In this document: piece after piece, positions 34,736-47,900 of the stretch | Numbering within the stretch: the first letter of the stretch is position 1 | Layout: each line of letters starts with the position of its first letter | From: Lytechinus pictus | Taxonomy: Eukaryota > Echinodermata > Echinoidea > Temnopleuroida > Toxopneustidae | Assembly: GCF_037042905.1 (NCBI RefSeq) | Contig: NC_087253.1 | Location: 21,469,001 to 21,533,000 of the forward strand | DNA length: 64,000 nt | Reading direction: 5' to 3' | The notes under the pieces: model-generated | The model's database searches: none | Told to the model about the DNA's origin: nothing | Seen by the model: only the letters and a program-made list of their open reading frames with translations | Program-made: the position numbers and the translations under genes

Positions 34736-37237
34736 GAAGCCCAGTTCAAGCCTGGGTAATGACATAATACATGTATCCAATGCAATAGCATCACACGGTC
34801 AGTTGATATTGTATGAGTGATGGAGATAGTTTGGGGAAAAGAAATATGTAGTGTTTTTAAACTGAAGAAGTTTCCTTTGAAGAGATGTACAATTTTCAAG
34901 TGACAAATGAATTTAGAATGTGAAACAAAACTTGAGAAGTATTATGCAGGACCTTGTATTTGATTCAAGATTTTATTGCATTAATATGTGCAAGTGATTA
35001 CCAGAATTGTGTAGCCTTTATTTCTTTGTGGAGTCGAAGTGCTCTTAAACATTGCACAAATAAACCATCTATGTTTTTACTGTGGGACAAAATACATGTA
35101 GCTTGTTGAATGTGATATGATTGGTAGTTTAAGGAAATGCAGTGTGTACATGACCAGAATCATACTCTTCTTTAACAGAAGTTAATGACTTTTTACCATG
35201 TTGTCTACCAGAGGCTTCTGCTGGTGCTGCGAAATTTGTGTAAGCTTCCTAACATAGATACAGATTATTTGGACTGTGTAGCCTTGATTTCCCTATGAAA
35301 GGCAGCTTTCATGCCTCAGGCAACATAGTTTTTTGTTTCCGAAGGCATTATCTTTTGGGGTTGTTCATCGCAATTTCATTCTCTTGATAGTGAATAAAGA
35401 ACAGTTTGACGGATCTATTTCAAGCTTGGGACAAGTATGCGTGTAGGAATGGCAATGATATGATTAGGTGTATAGGGTTTGATTGGTTGCGTCAAACTAG
35501 ATACAGTACATGAATGTATATTGTGGTGATGGTTATCTGGGTTTATTATTATGATTAGTTATCTTTTTTTTTTTGGGGGGGGATGTAGGGTGGGGGCATC
35601 AAGAGATCAATGTTCAAGGTCACAGAGGTCATTTGTATTGAATTTCCCCATTCTTGCAATAACTGGCAAACAGTCTGATGGACCATCTACTACATGCACA
35701 TGTGCATGTATCATTGCCATGCATGCATACATTTATGTGAGGGGTTATGATCCTGATTAGATCTGGGGGTCATAAGGTCAAACGTCATAGTGGTCATATC
35801 TCTTTCTCATGATTACAGAAGATGTGTTATACATATATAATTTTAGCCTTGCCATGGTAGAAGCATGAATTTTCAACTGCATGAAGTTGAGAGTCCATCT
35901 TAGGTTTTCTCGCACAAATGAACATTGTGTGTATGAGTTTCTACCAGAATATCAATGTTATATTTTCCTCGTGTTTCAGATGTCCATCTTTTATCCATTT
36001 TATTCTTGTGTGTGTGTATTTGAACAACTCAGAGCTACGCTATTATCATGTATGATGTTTGTTTTGTAGAAGATTTTATACAAAGATTCTGTATGGGCCT
36101 TCACAAATCTATGTTATTATGGCCTTCTTTATATGTTTTTAAATCAAAAGTTTGATATGTATTCATTGTACCCGGCGTCACATTCTGATCGTTATTCCAT
36201 GGAAAAGACAGAGTATCTTAATCTCAGGCCGTTGTAGAGAGCCCTGTTTCAGGGAACTTGTTATCAATCTCAACTTTAAGAACTTACAATTGAAATCTTC
36301 TTAACTGAAACCATGCCATTTTTTTAGTCTGCAAGCAACTTACTTTGAAATTCTGTACTGTTTTTTTTTATGTGACTATTGGGAGCATTGCTAGTAACTT
36401 GTGATTAATTGCAAATCTATTATTGGTCCTCAAATGAATCGTATGATTTGTAAGGCATGATAGATACCGGTAGTAGGTAGAGTACGGGTTTTTGATTCCG
36501 GTGAATTTGGTTCGATTCGCATTAAGGTGTGCTCTTGCCCCTTATGGTAAGGCATTTATTCATTACCAGGTCCCTCTGAGAGGACCTTAAGCCATCAGCG
36601 CTCTGGCTGATTGCTTAGAAGCATTTATGCTCTCATAGCAATCAGGTAAAAAATACCACCATCCTCCAAAATTATTTTCAAGCTACCACTTTAAAGCTCT
36701 TATCAACTGAGTGGAATATTTGTCATAGAATTCCTTTGCTTGTATGATTTATAGAAATGATCCTAGTCGTTTGAACTTCCATTATATAGGTCTGGTTTGA
36801 ATAAATTCAAGCCAGATCAAACACAATATGAGGAGAACCAGTAGAATGTTTAACGTTTGCTTGTGGACTCGCTTTTCAGCTCGTTAATGTTGGGGGGGGG
36901 GGGATCGGCGCCGAGAGTTGTAAATGCTCTGTTTGTATTATTTTTTTGAGACGGAAAGGAATTCTGTGCAAATTAGCGACGGCTATTATCCTGGCACCAA
37001 CTCAAACGAACCTAATCTTCCAGGATAAGCCTTTTTTTCTGGTAAAGTTACAAGTCACTAGCTCTGTTACACAAAGGATCGCAATCAGGCTGTAAATGGC
37101 ATTGGCCAGTCAGAATCATGGTTGCATGCATATTTAATTCAAAACTCTGTCAGGAGCCAATCATTAATCTTTTTTTTAATATTTGCATTCATCACTAAAC
37201 ATTTGTGTTACAGGCGTCCAAAATGATTAGAATTATA
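34736..37237. other. Intergenic stretch
   Basis: No supported gene. 36460-36660 looks like another tRNA-SINE-type sequence (GTAGGTAGAGTACGGG, GGTTCGATTCGC). A G10 run lies at 36892. The rest is plain AT-rich DNA, part of which may be dehydrogenase 3'UTR. Confidence 0.5.
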
Positions 37238-37520
37238 GGCCCGAATTCACAAAGGTCGACTAAAGTTATACCGGGGTTAAATTTAGTCGGGGGTTAACTA
37301 ATACCGGGGTATAAAGTTAGTCCACCGCGCTATTCACAAATGGTGGACTAACTAATCCATGGACTAACTTTAGCACCCGGTGCTAAATTTAACCCACGGC
37401 TGAGTTATACCCCGGTGATAACTTTAGTCCATGGATTAAATCATGGACTGAAGCTAGCATACTATTATAACACTGCACTGAGCATGCTCAGTGTAATAAA
37501 GCAGTACTGAGCATGCTCAG
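37238..37520 (+). repeat. Fold-back repeat rich in TTATACCGGGGT/ACCCCGGTATAA arms
   Basis: Starts GGCCCGAATTCACAAAGGTC and contains several inverted pairs (ACTAAAGTTATACCGGGG against CCCCGGTGATAACTTTAGT). It is followed by two GAGCATGCTCAGTG palindromes. The right boundary is unclear. Confidence 0.6.
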
Positions 37521-38583
37521 TGCCGTATTTGAGAGTTTCGTCTGCTAGGGCCATATGAAATGTCGCCATTGCATCACATGAGTTAGGAAGCAGAACTCAA
37601 CCCCAAAATCATATATGTGATTTTTGCCTCCGACGAAGATTCTGCTAGGATCGAAAGCTTAGGCCCCTATCGACTTTCTAGAATTACAGTTTAACAGATT
37701 TAATTCATGGATGTATCAAAATATAGTTTATTTTTGTGATCGATAGCAGGTTTTATGAAACGGCCTCGATCATGAAAATAAAAGAGATATAAAGTAATAC
37801 TATAACGCAACTAAACTTATTTCATTATTTCAAAATGTTATGTACCATTTATCACTACTGCCTCAGGTTTGAAAATCATGCTGAAAGCTATTAATATGTA
37901 CATTCAAAAGCCTGTAAATGCATGTATGAAAAGTCATATTCAATATCATGTATATGCATCTCAGGTTCTGAGTAGTGATGGTTTCTTCTCTCTTTGTGAA
38001 TGGTTTGTCAAAAAGGAAAAAAAACAGACTGCAATAGCATGGGCCTTCTATTATTATTACTGAAGTACATGAATTTTGGTTTGCTGATTGTTATAATTTT
38101 GCAATTGCTTGCTAATATTGTAAAAAAAATGATGAATTCAAGTAATTTGGCATTACAGAGGTATACTCTTGTAGACAATTTTGGATTATACGTGTATGGG
38201 TCTTGTAGTCTTTGCAATGCAGCTATTGGTAATGCGACCTTCATCTTGAAATGGCAACTATTCATGTAATCATTGCATGATATTTATTCAGAGAGGGGGT
38301 TGAAAGTTCAACTTAGGAATAAGAGGGAGGAGAGACCTGCTTGTCACAGTTCTGTGTATGCGCCCTTCTAGGCGACCCAGATTGGCTGGGACCTCCAAAA
38401 ATGCGCCTTTGAATGTCTTTGACAGATATATGGCGCTATACAAATGCTGTGCATCATCATCATCATATAAGATCAACCCCCGTCCCCCTCCCCGGGCGAA
38501 AATTGCAGTTTTGCCAAGGGCGTAGGCTGGTTTGTGCATGGGGATAAGTCCCCCCGTAATCAAGTGATTTTCTAAGATATAGT

Positions 38584-38780
38584 GGGCAATTCCATAAAAT
38601 GTTCGTCCGACCTCATGTATGTGGGACCTTCATGAAATTTTCTGTCTCTGATTTCTGGTTCTTTTGAGTCTGTAAAGCTCTCAAATGATCATAACTTGGT
38701 CAGTTTATGAAGTGAAGTAAAACTTGAGAAAAATGGGGGCCGGATATACAAAAAAGGTAGATTATTTTATGGAATAGCCC
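38584..38780 (+). repeat. MITE with GCAATTCCATAAAAT ends, copy 2
   Basis: GGGCAATTCCATAAAATGTT to ATTTTATGGAATAGCCC. The internal GGTCAGTTTATGAAGTGAAG is identical to copy 1 at 2221-2406. Confidence 0.85.
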
Positions 38781-39538
38781 TAGTATGTACTGTATAGTGT
38801 AATATATTTAATGTGCATACAAAAGGAATGAAATAAGAAACCTATTTTAATCATGTATGAATAATTCAATCATAGTATGAAAATAGGCCTAGCCTGTTGG
38901 TTATGTAGTAATTTATAAAAGTTTTAACATTGCAATGAAATATCAATATATTTTAATAGATTTAGGAACATAGTAAAAAATATGATATTGATTATCTTTT
39001 AACACACATGTAATACTGAAATCTTTGATACTACACCCTTTGTTCTTTTAAAATTGAAGTTGAAATATGTATTTATGATGGTAAAGTTTTTCATACGATT
39101 AATGTCACATGAATTTTTTATTGAAGAGTCATGATGCACGATTTTGGCCTATTACTATATTTGCCTCTTCATTTTTCCATGCATATATTTCATCCCCTTC
39201 AGGATGTTATTTGCATATTCAATGCTGACAATTTTTGCAGATATCTATTAAAGCATATATATGATATTTTGAATATGAACATTTTAATATTTGGATAAAC
39301 CAATTATTAATAGAACACAATATTATGCATCTATGTTTATTTGTATGTATTACTTCTCATAATAGAGTGGCGGATACTGGAGTTTGAAATGAGGGGCACA
39401 AATAGCAATTTTGAACATCTAGGGGGTGCAGATTGTAATTTTTTCCTTGATTTTATACCTACATCATCATCCAATGGAAAGGGGTGCGTGTAGCTATTAG
39501 ATATTAAAAAAGTTTGGTTTAAAATATTTAATAGATTC

Positions 39539-39780
39539 TAAAGATTGTTGGTGTGTAGGTAGATGACACCAAAATACAGGCTAAGTTCGAATTCGGAGTC
39601 CGCAGGTCAAAGGTCACAGCTCATTAAATATGCAAGTTGGTTTCCGCATGATAACTTATGAAATATTCAACAGATTTTAAAAAAATTGTGTGTGTGTAGG
39701 TACATGACACCAAAATACAGGCTAAGTTTGAATTCGGAGTCTGCAGGTCAAAGCTCATTATATATATGCTAGTTGGTTCA
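39539..39780 (+). repeat. Two-copy tandem repeat
   Basis: Units near 39539 and 39660 share ACACCAAAATACAGGCTAAG and GAATTCGGAGTCYGCAGGTC. Intergenic, no gene around. Confidence 0.75.
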
Positions 39781-41270
39781 ATAATTTTGAATGAATTTCT
39801 GATCGCATTAAGCGGGGGCATCTGTGTCCTTTGCACATGTCAAATTTCTAGTTTTGTTTTTATATGACAAGTTTACAATGGAATGGCATCTTTTTGCTTG
39901 TTTAATATCTGTAATTGCCCAATCCATAGATATCTGATTCTACATTTGCTGTTGTTTTTGCCATTGTATTTCTTTACTTTTTTATTTTCATTTTTTTAAA
40001 TCCAGTTTGTTTTATAATATATTTTTAGTTTGGCCCTCCCCTGTCTTCTCTGGGTTCAATCCTCTCAGCTCCTCCCTCTTGCTGTTTGTCATAAATTCTT
40101 ATCTTTGTCTTCTTTTAAAAATTATGTATATTGACTTTAATCAAAAGGGGCCTTTTAAATTTTTTATTGTTTTATATTTAAAGAAAATGGTTTAAGTGCA
40201 AGAAATTATTGTTTTTAAATCTATATTATACAATCTTCTTTATGATTTTATAGTAACTTTAGATATATTGGTGTAAATGTTCAGTTTGTAAACCAATAAA
40301 AGGATTATGCCTGAACTATTAACAATCAACTCGATATTAAACTGTGTTCTTCATGTTATTCTCATAAAGCAAAATGTTGCATAGAAAATAGTGTGTGGTT
40401 GTGAGCGGGGGTGCCCTGAGCCTAATTACAGCCGAAAGGCAAAATATATTCGTTCGACCCAATCCTTTCGAATTTTGTTCAATTTGATATTGCTGATTGA
40501 CAAAAGTTTATGAATATGATTGAAAATCTAACACTGATTCTAGAAATTGTAACTACTGAACTTCGTTTGCCCAAATTGGGAAGATAATGTCAATGACTTT
40601 GGAACTATTTTTTGACTGGCGGAAGAATTAGGGCTATTTTACTGTTTCAGTTTATTTTTAAAATAGCTGGCTACGAGACCCTATTTTAGTCAGATATGGA
40701 ATGTCAGATATATATCCTGTCAATTGGTAGTAAACATTCAACCCTCGAATTTCCTCCTTATTTTTCATGATTTTTTTAAAGTGCCACTTTAACACACGAG
40801 TCTATGGGAAATGAATTAGGCCTGTGATACCCTTGGGAGAATGATTGTATGGAAGGCTATGGTGAACAATAAACGCAATCAACGAGACATAAAAATGATG
40901 CGTGTCACTTTTGATACATATGGAAAGCCAAGCTGAACACTCATTGTCCGTGGATACCGAATGGATGTTAGCTTTACATAACGTGTATGCTTAAGTCAGT
41001 TGCTTGGTGGGAAATAAGCATACATCTGTTCAAATTTGGGTTGGTTTTTATGATTTCTGAAATGTCATGACTTTTAAAGTTTATGGATGATATAATTTAA
41101 AAGACTTGGACATAACGGTTATAAAGTATCACTGATCATCTTGCACAATTTCTAGTTCACATGATCAAGGTCAATGACCTTTGACCATGTTGTAAGGTTA
41201 ATTTTTTGTAATGTCATCATAACTTCAGAAATAAATGGGAAATTTGTAAATACATACTGATCTTTTAGAG
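39781..41270. other. Intergenic stretch
   Basis: AT-rich with no supported gene. 41060-41230 is a fragment of the TCACATGATCAAGGTCAATG repeat unit also found in the 24974-26780 element. Confidence 0.5.
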
Positions 41271-41480
41271 GGGAAGTTCACCCTGAAAAAAAGGTTTATT
41301 GTAGAAATATAATTGGCCAAGGTTTGAGGAAAATCCATCAAAGAATAGAAAAGTTATTAGAATTTTAATTATTTGATTTGTGACGTCATATGCGAGCACT
41401 TAATAGCTTTCCTACATTGGGAGGGGCGCTCTGGCCCCCAAAAGTTCCATTGCCTGAAGAAAATAGAAGAAAATGTGAAG

Positions 41481-41930
41481 TATTCATAATTTTTTCGATT
41501 TTATATCAAAATTTATTCTTAAATTAAATACTTTCACTACATTTCAATCGCTACATTTTAGAAATTTTGTGCCCCATCATTTTTTGGGGGGCTCATTATG
41601 CCTCACTGCATAATTCTAATTGTTCAAAGTGGAGCGGCAACTACTCGGTTGAATGATAATGACACAACCTATTACATATATGCACTATTCATTAGTAAAG
41701 TATTCATAATTTCTTCGATTTTATATTAAAGTTTATTCTAAAATTAAATACTTTCACTACATTTCAATCGCTAAATTTTAGACATTTTGTGCCCCATCAT
41801 TTTTTTTTTTTGGGGGGGGGGGCTCATTATGCCTCACTGCATAATTCTAATTGTTCAAAGTGGAGCAGCAACTACTAGGTTGAATGATAATGACACAACC
41901 TATTACAGATATGCACTATTCATTTCATTC
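41481..41930 (+). repeat. Two-copy tandem duplication (period about 220)
   Basis: TATTCATAATTTTTTCGATT at 41481 and TATTCATAATTTCTTCGATT at 41701 start two similar units ending ATGACACAACCTATTACA. They differ mainly in a T/G run (GGGGGG against G10). Confidence 0.9.
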
Positions 41931-42133
41931 AAATATTGATGCCCCAGTGAGTGTTAGTCATTCTGAGGCAATATCAGTAGGAAGTACACAATTCAAGTCT
42001 TGTCCTCCTAAAAGAAAAACGACTCGATCATTTTTCCATTGGTAAGCCATAATTCTTACTTGATTCTTGTTTATTCTACTTGTAGGTTTTTGCGTAATTA
42101 AGCTACCCCTTAGAAGGCATACCTCACGAAAAT

Positions 42134-42428
42134 GGCAGTTTGGCCAATTGGGCGTAGGCTGGTTTGAGCATGGGGAGGTGCACATCCTGGGAGCTAGGGG
42201 GAACTAAAGTGGTATGGGGGTGCACATCTTAGGGAGGTACTGGATCTAAAGTGGTATTGGAGTGCACATCTTGGGGAGGTGGAACTGAAGTTTGGAAAAT
42301 CAGCTGTTGAAAGCAGAAGAAGGGGTACAAATTTCGTTTTGCTTGCCAGTGTCGAAATTCCTCTGCCTCAGCGGGAGGATGCACGTGCACTCAGTCCAAC
42401 CTCCCCCCCCCTCAGCCTACGCCCTTGT
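42134..42428 (+). repeat. Short element bounded by GGGCGTAGGCTG inverted ends
   Basis: TTGGGCGTAGGCTGGTTTGA at the left, CAGCCTACGCCCTTG at the right. Internal GTGCACATCYTGGGGAGGTR repeats. A related left end lies near 38515. Confidence 0.55.
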
Positions 42429-42782
42429 TTGCATAAGATTCTTTTCTTATGAATCAATCAAAAGTGTTAAAGACTAGTTTATCTGAATAATTTCAACATC
42501 TAAGTGTGCCTTTTAAAGCTTTTGTTAGGGATCAATAAGCCTATATGAATTATATTGAAATATCATTCTATAATATTATTGTGTGGATTTTGGGAATGAA
42601 GAGAGGAGGGCAATGGTTACATTTCGTATATCTCTTAAAAGTAGTTGATAAAAAAAATACTTGCTGCCATTTTAAAATATTTTTATCATGTAGATAAAAG
42701 TGATACCACAAAATGATACTACTTCCTAGCAGTGATTCATCTATAAAGGGTACTGAAACGCGTTTCATGAAATTCATTATAG

Positions 42783-42925
42783 GCTAGCAAACTGAGAAAC
42801 ATTATTATACTCTAGGCTGGTAAACTGGGAAACATACTCTAGGCTGGGAAACTGGGAAACATACTCTAGGCTGGGAAACATACTCTAGGCTGGGAAACTG
42901 GGAAACATACTCTAGGCTGAGAAAC
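42783..42925 (+). repeat. Minisatellite with ACTCTAGGCTGGGAAAC units
   Basis: Five or six units of 20-28 bases containing ACTCTAGGCTGGGAAAC and TGGGAAACAT. Intergenic. Confidence 0.9.
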
Positions 42926-42959
42926 TTTACAGCAACGTTTCTTGTATTTCATATGAAAT

Positions 42960-43515
42960 ATACCATGATATGTCGCCTGACTATTTAAAACAAAAATTAT
43001 TTTTAAGACGTCGAGATACCATACTCGGAAGTCGGAAAGGTAATCAAGTTGTCTTGCCCAAACCTAATACTGAAAAATACAAACGTTCATTTCAGTATCG
43101 TTGTGGAAAATTATATAATAATTACCTCTATACATCAAAAACACTTAAACAACTTTTCGACTTATAAAAAAGAAGTTTTTGCAAATAACCTGTAAAATGT
43201 AATGATGGTTTCATGTAAGGCTTGTCTAATTGGGGGGGGGGGGGGGCGGGAGGGGGGTATGTGATTATGCACCGGAAGCTCATTCATCAACCCTTTTACA
43301 TTTCTTTTATATTGTTTATATTGTTCTATATGTATTAGTTAGCAATTGTTCATATTGTAATGTTGATTTCATTAATTCATCTTTAGGGACCCCGGGGAAG
43401 AACAGGTTGGCTATTTATAGCCAATCTGCAACGGGTTTAGCCCTGCGATATGATGTTGAATTACATTCATTGTTAAGTTTAATTACTGTATATAATCATC
43501 CGATAATCATTTGAT
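42960..43515 (+). pseudogene. Non-LTR retrotransposon (LINE) 3' end fragment
   Basis: The frame at 42970-43167 encodes LRRRDTILGSRKGNQVVLPK then NTEKYKRSFQYRCGKLYNNY. This resembles the region after the reverse transcriptase in CR1/L2-like LINE proteins, where basic NTR/PKPNT..KRSF..R motifs precede the end. GGGACCCCGGGGAAGAACAG and a TTTATAGCCAATCTGC tail follow, like a LINE 3'UTR. The upstream RT domain is absent, so this is a 5'-truncated dead copy. Confidence 0.55.
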
Positions 43516-43582
43516 CATGTGATGTATATTTTGTTTATATTCTATGTATTTTTTTAAAATCGTGAATAATATCAAACCAAAG

Positions 43583-43712
43583 AACAGTCGGACGTTTTAT
43601 CCGACAGTTATCATAGTAAGATAGTAACAGTGCTTCTCAGCCAATCAAAAACAAGGAAAGTTGTCAGATCTGACAACTTGTCTTACAATAATATTGATGA
43701 AATACTCCCCAG
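43583..43712 (+). repeat. MITE, GTTGTCAG family, shorter relative
   Basis: Contains CCGACAGTTATCATAGTAAG and GCTTCTCAGCCAATCAAAAA as in copies 573-741 and 28914-29090, with GTTGTCAGATCTGACAAC near the right end. Confidence 0.65.
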
Positions 43713-44891
43713 ATTAACTTATATGGTTTCAAACCTTTTCTATGGTGAGGGATGAACCATATGGGAAGGGTGAAATTTGAAATTAATTTCTGAATATTAT
43801 GTCAGGTCAAATTCACAAAATAAGGTTTTTGTAATAAAAATGTTCGAAATGTTTGCTCGTTCGCTTCGCTCGCTCTAAACTTTTAAACAAATTTGCCCGT
43901 TGCACCATAATTATCTTGCCCCCTCAATATTTTGGGCTAGTTACTCTACTTGTTATAAACAATAACTATAACTGACAAATAATTATGTGAGTTAAATATA
44001 TGGGTTTCAGCTCCCCCCTCCGCCCACTTTTTTTCCAAAACCGTGTTCAAAAACGTAAAAATTAATATCTGATTGTTATTTTTTTTACATGGTCAGCCCC
44101 CCCCCCCTTTGGTTCAGCCCCCTATTTTGAAAAAAACAATTGTTCCGCGGCCCCTGTTAATAACTTGTCATGTTTTCTAATCCTCTTCAAGCAACATCAG
44201 AAAAGGTGAATTAATTTGGAAAGTGTTTTACGCCTGCAAACGCACGAGTTCTTGGGCGTGACATAAAAGCCAATAAATGCGTTAACACTGCAAGTGGCTT
44301 TGAGTTACAGGTGCCGCCGATTATTTATATCCAGTGAGTATTTTGTAAGCCAATCAGTCGCCAGGTTCAGTTTAAAATACCATATTGAAAAATTCATAAA
44401 AATTGCAATATTTCCCCTTGAATTTTTGTGGACTTACTTCGAATCTTAATTTATTTTTATTCAGACGCATAAAGACCTTATATTTTTGAGGAGCAGAGCA
44501 TGGCTTTGTAATAATTCTAAAAAACAACAACAAACAAACACAAGCGAGGGTGCGGAGCGATCGAGAACTGCAAAAATAATATTTTTTTCATAGTTGAAGG
44601 GACTGAGCGTTTCATCAACATTCTATCACCCGATAATAAGTCAAAATATGACAACTTATTAAGCTGACAATTATGTCCACTGTTACAATGGTAACTGGTG
44701 AATAAAACGAAATTTGTCGGATCCATATAGAGATATATGGTCGGATCCAACAGGACTTATAGATACGAATTTCATATCAAGTAGGCCTACTAAAAGTCAT
44801 GCAGCTTTACAGATATGCATGTATATAATGATTTCTATTGTTTAAAAAGGCATATTCGTTGAGGTTGAAGTCATGAAGTCATTCATCATTC

Positions 44892-44922
44892 ATGCATTGC
44901 TGCATGGTCTCTTTGGTCGCCG
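44892..44922 (+). CDS. Ly6 gene exon 1 (signal peptide start)
   Basis: ATG at 44892, ten codons plus one base (MHCCMVSLVA), donor CCG|gtaag. Chosen because only this frame joins exon 2 openly. A TGA lies in frame upstream. Confidence 0.65.
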
Positions 44923-47900
44923 GTAAGATTGATTTTCTTTTTATCATTCCCACATTTTTCTTCTTCTTCTTCTTCTTATCATTAGTATTACTATATGATT
45001 AATATCATTACGATTATTATGATTATTATTATTACAATTATATATTATTATTATTATCATCGTCGATCATTGTCAATAGGGGGTTTTAAATTACTCGATT
45101 TCGTTCAAGAACATTTTTGTTTTCCGATTTGATACCAGAAAACATTATTGTGTGATAAACCATGTTCACACTATTTTTGTGGGATTCGGTTTCTTTGCAG
45201 TTGATTGGACCCTAGCACTTCAGTGTTACCAATGCTCTGGTGCACATTGTCAAGATCCGTACCGCTCGAGTGATTTGGACGTTCGAACTTGTCGCAATTT
45301 GGTCGTCTATGATTCCTTCTGTCAGGTAAGTCTCTACGGGGGAGGGGGGGGGGGGGTGAACGCCCCTTAATCTTTTCAAGTAGGCCTTTTAGTGACAGAT
45401 CGGACGTAACATACGGAAAAAGAAAGGGAAAGGGGGGGGGGGTAGAAAAATTAACATTTTGGGAGAAAAGGATATAGAAATATGCTTTCATCGTTTTATG
45501 ACTGAATGGTAGGGGTAAATCGGGTTATGTCAAAACCATTCGATTTTTTTCTATAGGTCCACACTGAAACAAAATTCTTTTTTTCTTCTTATTTTTAAAG
45601 GGAAACCATTCTGATACAAAGCTTGTGCTTTTATTCGATTTTTCTCTTAAATTGAACTCTACAGGGTGTATAAAAAAGTTTACACTTATCCTGATATCCT
45701 GAAGCTCTTTCCACATTATTTTAAACATTGGTACAGATCTCTTCAAGTAAATGACGATATAACTGTCGAAAAAAAATTCCACTTGAGTGAGCACCACTTA
45801 CTTTTGAAAAGATCGTGAAAAATGATTTGCGCAGAATAATAAAATAATTATCCTGAAGAACACGTGGACTTTTGCTAGGAAGATTGCTTTGAAGATATCT
45901 TTTACCCTTTTAACTTTTTCCCGTGCCCAAAACACTTCATATAGCGCATTGCACCCAGGGGCGTCGATCCATTTTTCAGATTGGGGGGGGGGGTAAAATC
46001 ATGAATCAACTTTCCAAAGGCGCTCGATCACACAAAACAAACATACTCTCACACACATGCCTATATATATATATGATTCATGAGATAGAGACACGTATCT
46101 CACCCGACAAATTAATGCGAGCGCGAAGCGCGAGCTTAAAATTTCTTTATATTCTGACCTGAAAGCTTGATATTCTAAGCATTTTTGGTACCAATAATTA
46201 AGATGGGTACCAATAATTAAGATGGGTGTGGAGCGTTGTGGCCCAGTGGATTAGTCTTCGGACTTTGAAACAGAGGGTCGTGGGTTCAAATCCCAGCCAT
46301 GGCGTAATTTCCTTCAGCAAGAAACTGATCCACAGTGTGCTGCACTCAACCCAGGTGAGGTAAATGGGTACCGGTAGGAAGTAATTCCTTAAAAAGCTGT
46401 GTGCGCTATGAACGCCTAGCTTAGCCGGGTAATATAGGAGCGCCTTGAGCACCTAACAAGGTGGATATGTGCGCAATATAAATACCCTATATTATTATTA
46501 TTATCTAAAAAAACAATAGATGCAAGCGCGAGCTGAAAATTTTGATATTTCGATCTGAAAAAATTTGAGTTTAATGGACGTTTTTTTTTCAAAGAACAAG
46601 ATATATATCCAACAAAAGATTATTGCAAACCGAAAACGGGACATTCTATTCACATATTTGATCATGAAAAGTATGGGTTTTGCTACAGAAATGATGCGAG
46701 CGCGAAGCGCGAGCTGAACATTTTTTATATTCTAATCTGAAAAGCGGACATTTTGAGCACGATTTTAGACAAAGAAAAAATTCTTATTTTTTTTTTTGCA
46801 CATGCGGAATTATTGGGGGGGGGGGGGGCAAAACGATATGTTTGCCCCCCAATATTTTCATTGGTGGGGCGATCGCCCCCCTGCCCCCCCCCCCCCTCCA
46901 GGATCGACGCCTCTGATTTGCACCCTTTCCCCAAACAACGAGGCCACCGAGGCTCCATTACCCAAAATATTGGGGGGACACAATATCAAATGTCCCCCCT
47001 ACTATTTTTGGTCTTTTATAATGGAAAGAAATATATCATTCAAAATCGAAATTAAACAAGTATTTTGGACGAGATGACCTCACTTTTTGGGTGATAGCCT
47101 TCTTCTTTTCTTTTTTTTTTTGCTTGTCAAATTTATTTTGGTCGAAAATTACCTGACATTTTGGGTGATAACCTTTTTTTTGTCAATTTTTCTAGTCCCT
47201 GGTACCTTGGGGAGAGATTTCCGCCCTTGGTTGGAGATGTCTTAATAAACTTTTGTTTACAATAATTTATTTCCTCAGATCAAGCTGGCCAAAAAAAAAG
47301 GGCAAAGGCTGTGCTTACATAGGGTTAAAATGTAAATTTGGGCATGCTGGGTGGCAAAGTTGGTACAAAATGTTTAAATGAATCTGTTTTATAAGATGCA
47401 AGAAAATGTCTGAGAAATGTTTCGCACTGTCAGTTTGTTTTTGCCTCAAGTTTTCTTTGACACAGCGTGAAAATAAGCATTTCTGCGCAAACCGATTTCT
47501 GCGAATCTTACAAAAATGGACAGTCCTCACTGATGTGTAACATTCTGTCAAAAATGTTGCTTTGATTTTATAGATGAGACCCCAAAACAACTGAAGAAAA
47601 TAGGTGAAAAAATTATCCCCATGTTGTATATTTTTCAGTTCCCAGGACTTTTACAAAGTGTAAACTTTTTATTGATACACACTGTATGGATAAAAGTTAC
47701 AAAAATGTAATGAAACAAATAATGAAATCGTTGCTATGATCTCACACTTCAAGGGCAAGGCGACCCCGAGCGATAATCGATCTTCATTTTATGCCTGACA
47801 TTTCACTATAAATCCTTTCGCAATTCATCTAGGGCCCGTAACACAAAATTTAGCAATGATCGTAGAACATTTTTCTACGATTGATTGCATTGACTACAAT

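Noticed and set aside
42970..43167. Small independent protein of 65 residues
   Set aside because: The sequence reads like the C-terminal tail of a LINE protein, followed by a LINE-like 3'UTR.
46230..46300. Functional tRNA gene
   Set aside because: A and B boxes are present, but stems do not pair and the sequence continues into a SINE body repeated elsewhere.
47315..47590. 91-residue minus-strand frame in the Ly6 intron
   Set aside because: No recognisable domain, and no donor or acceptor linking it to another exon.
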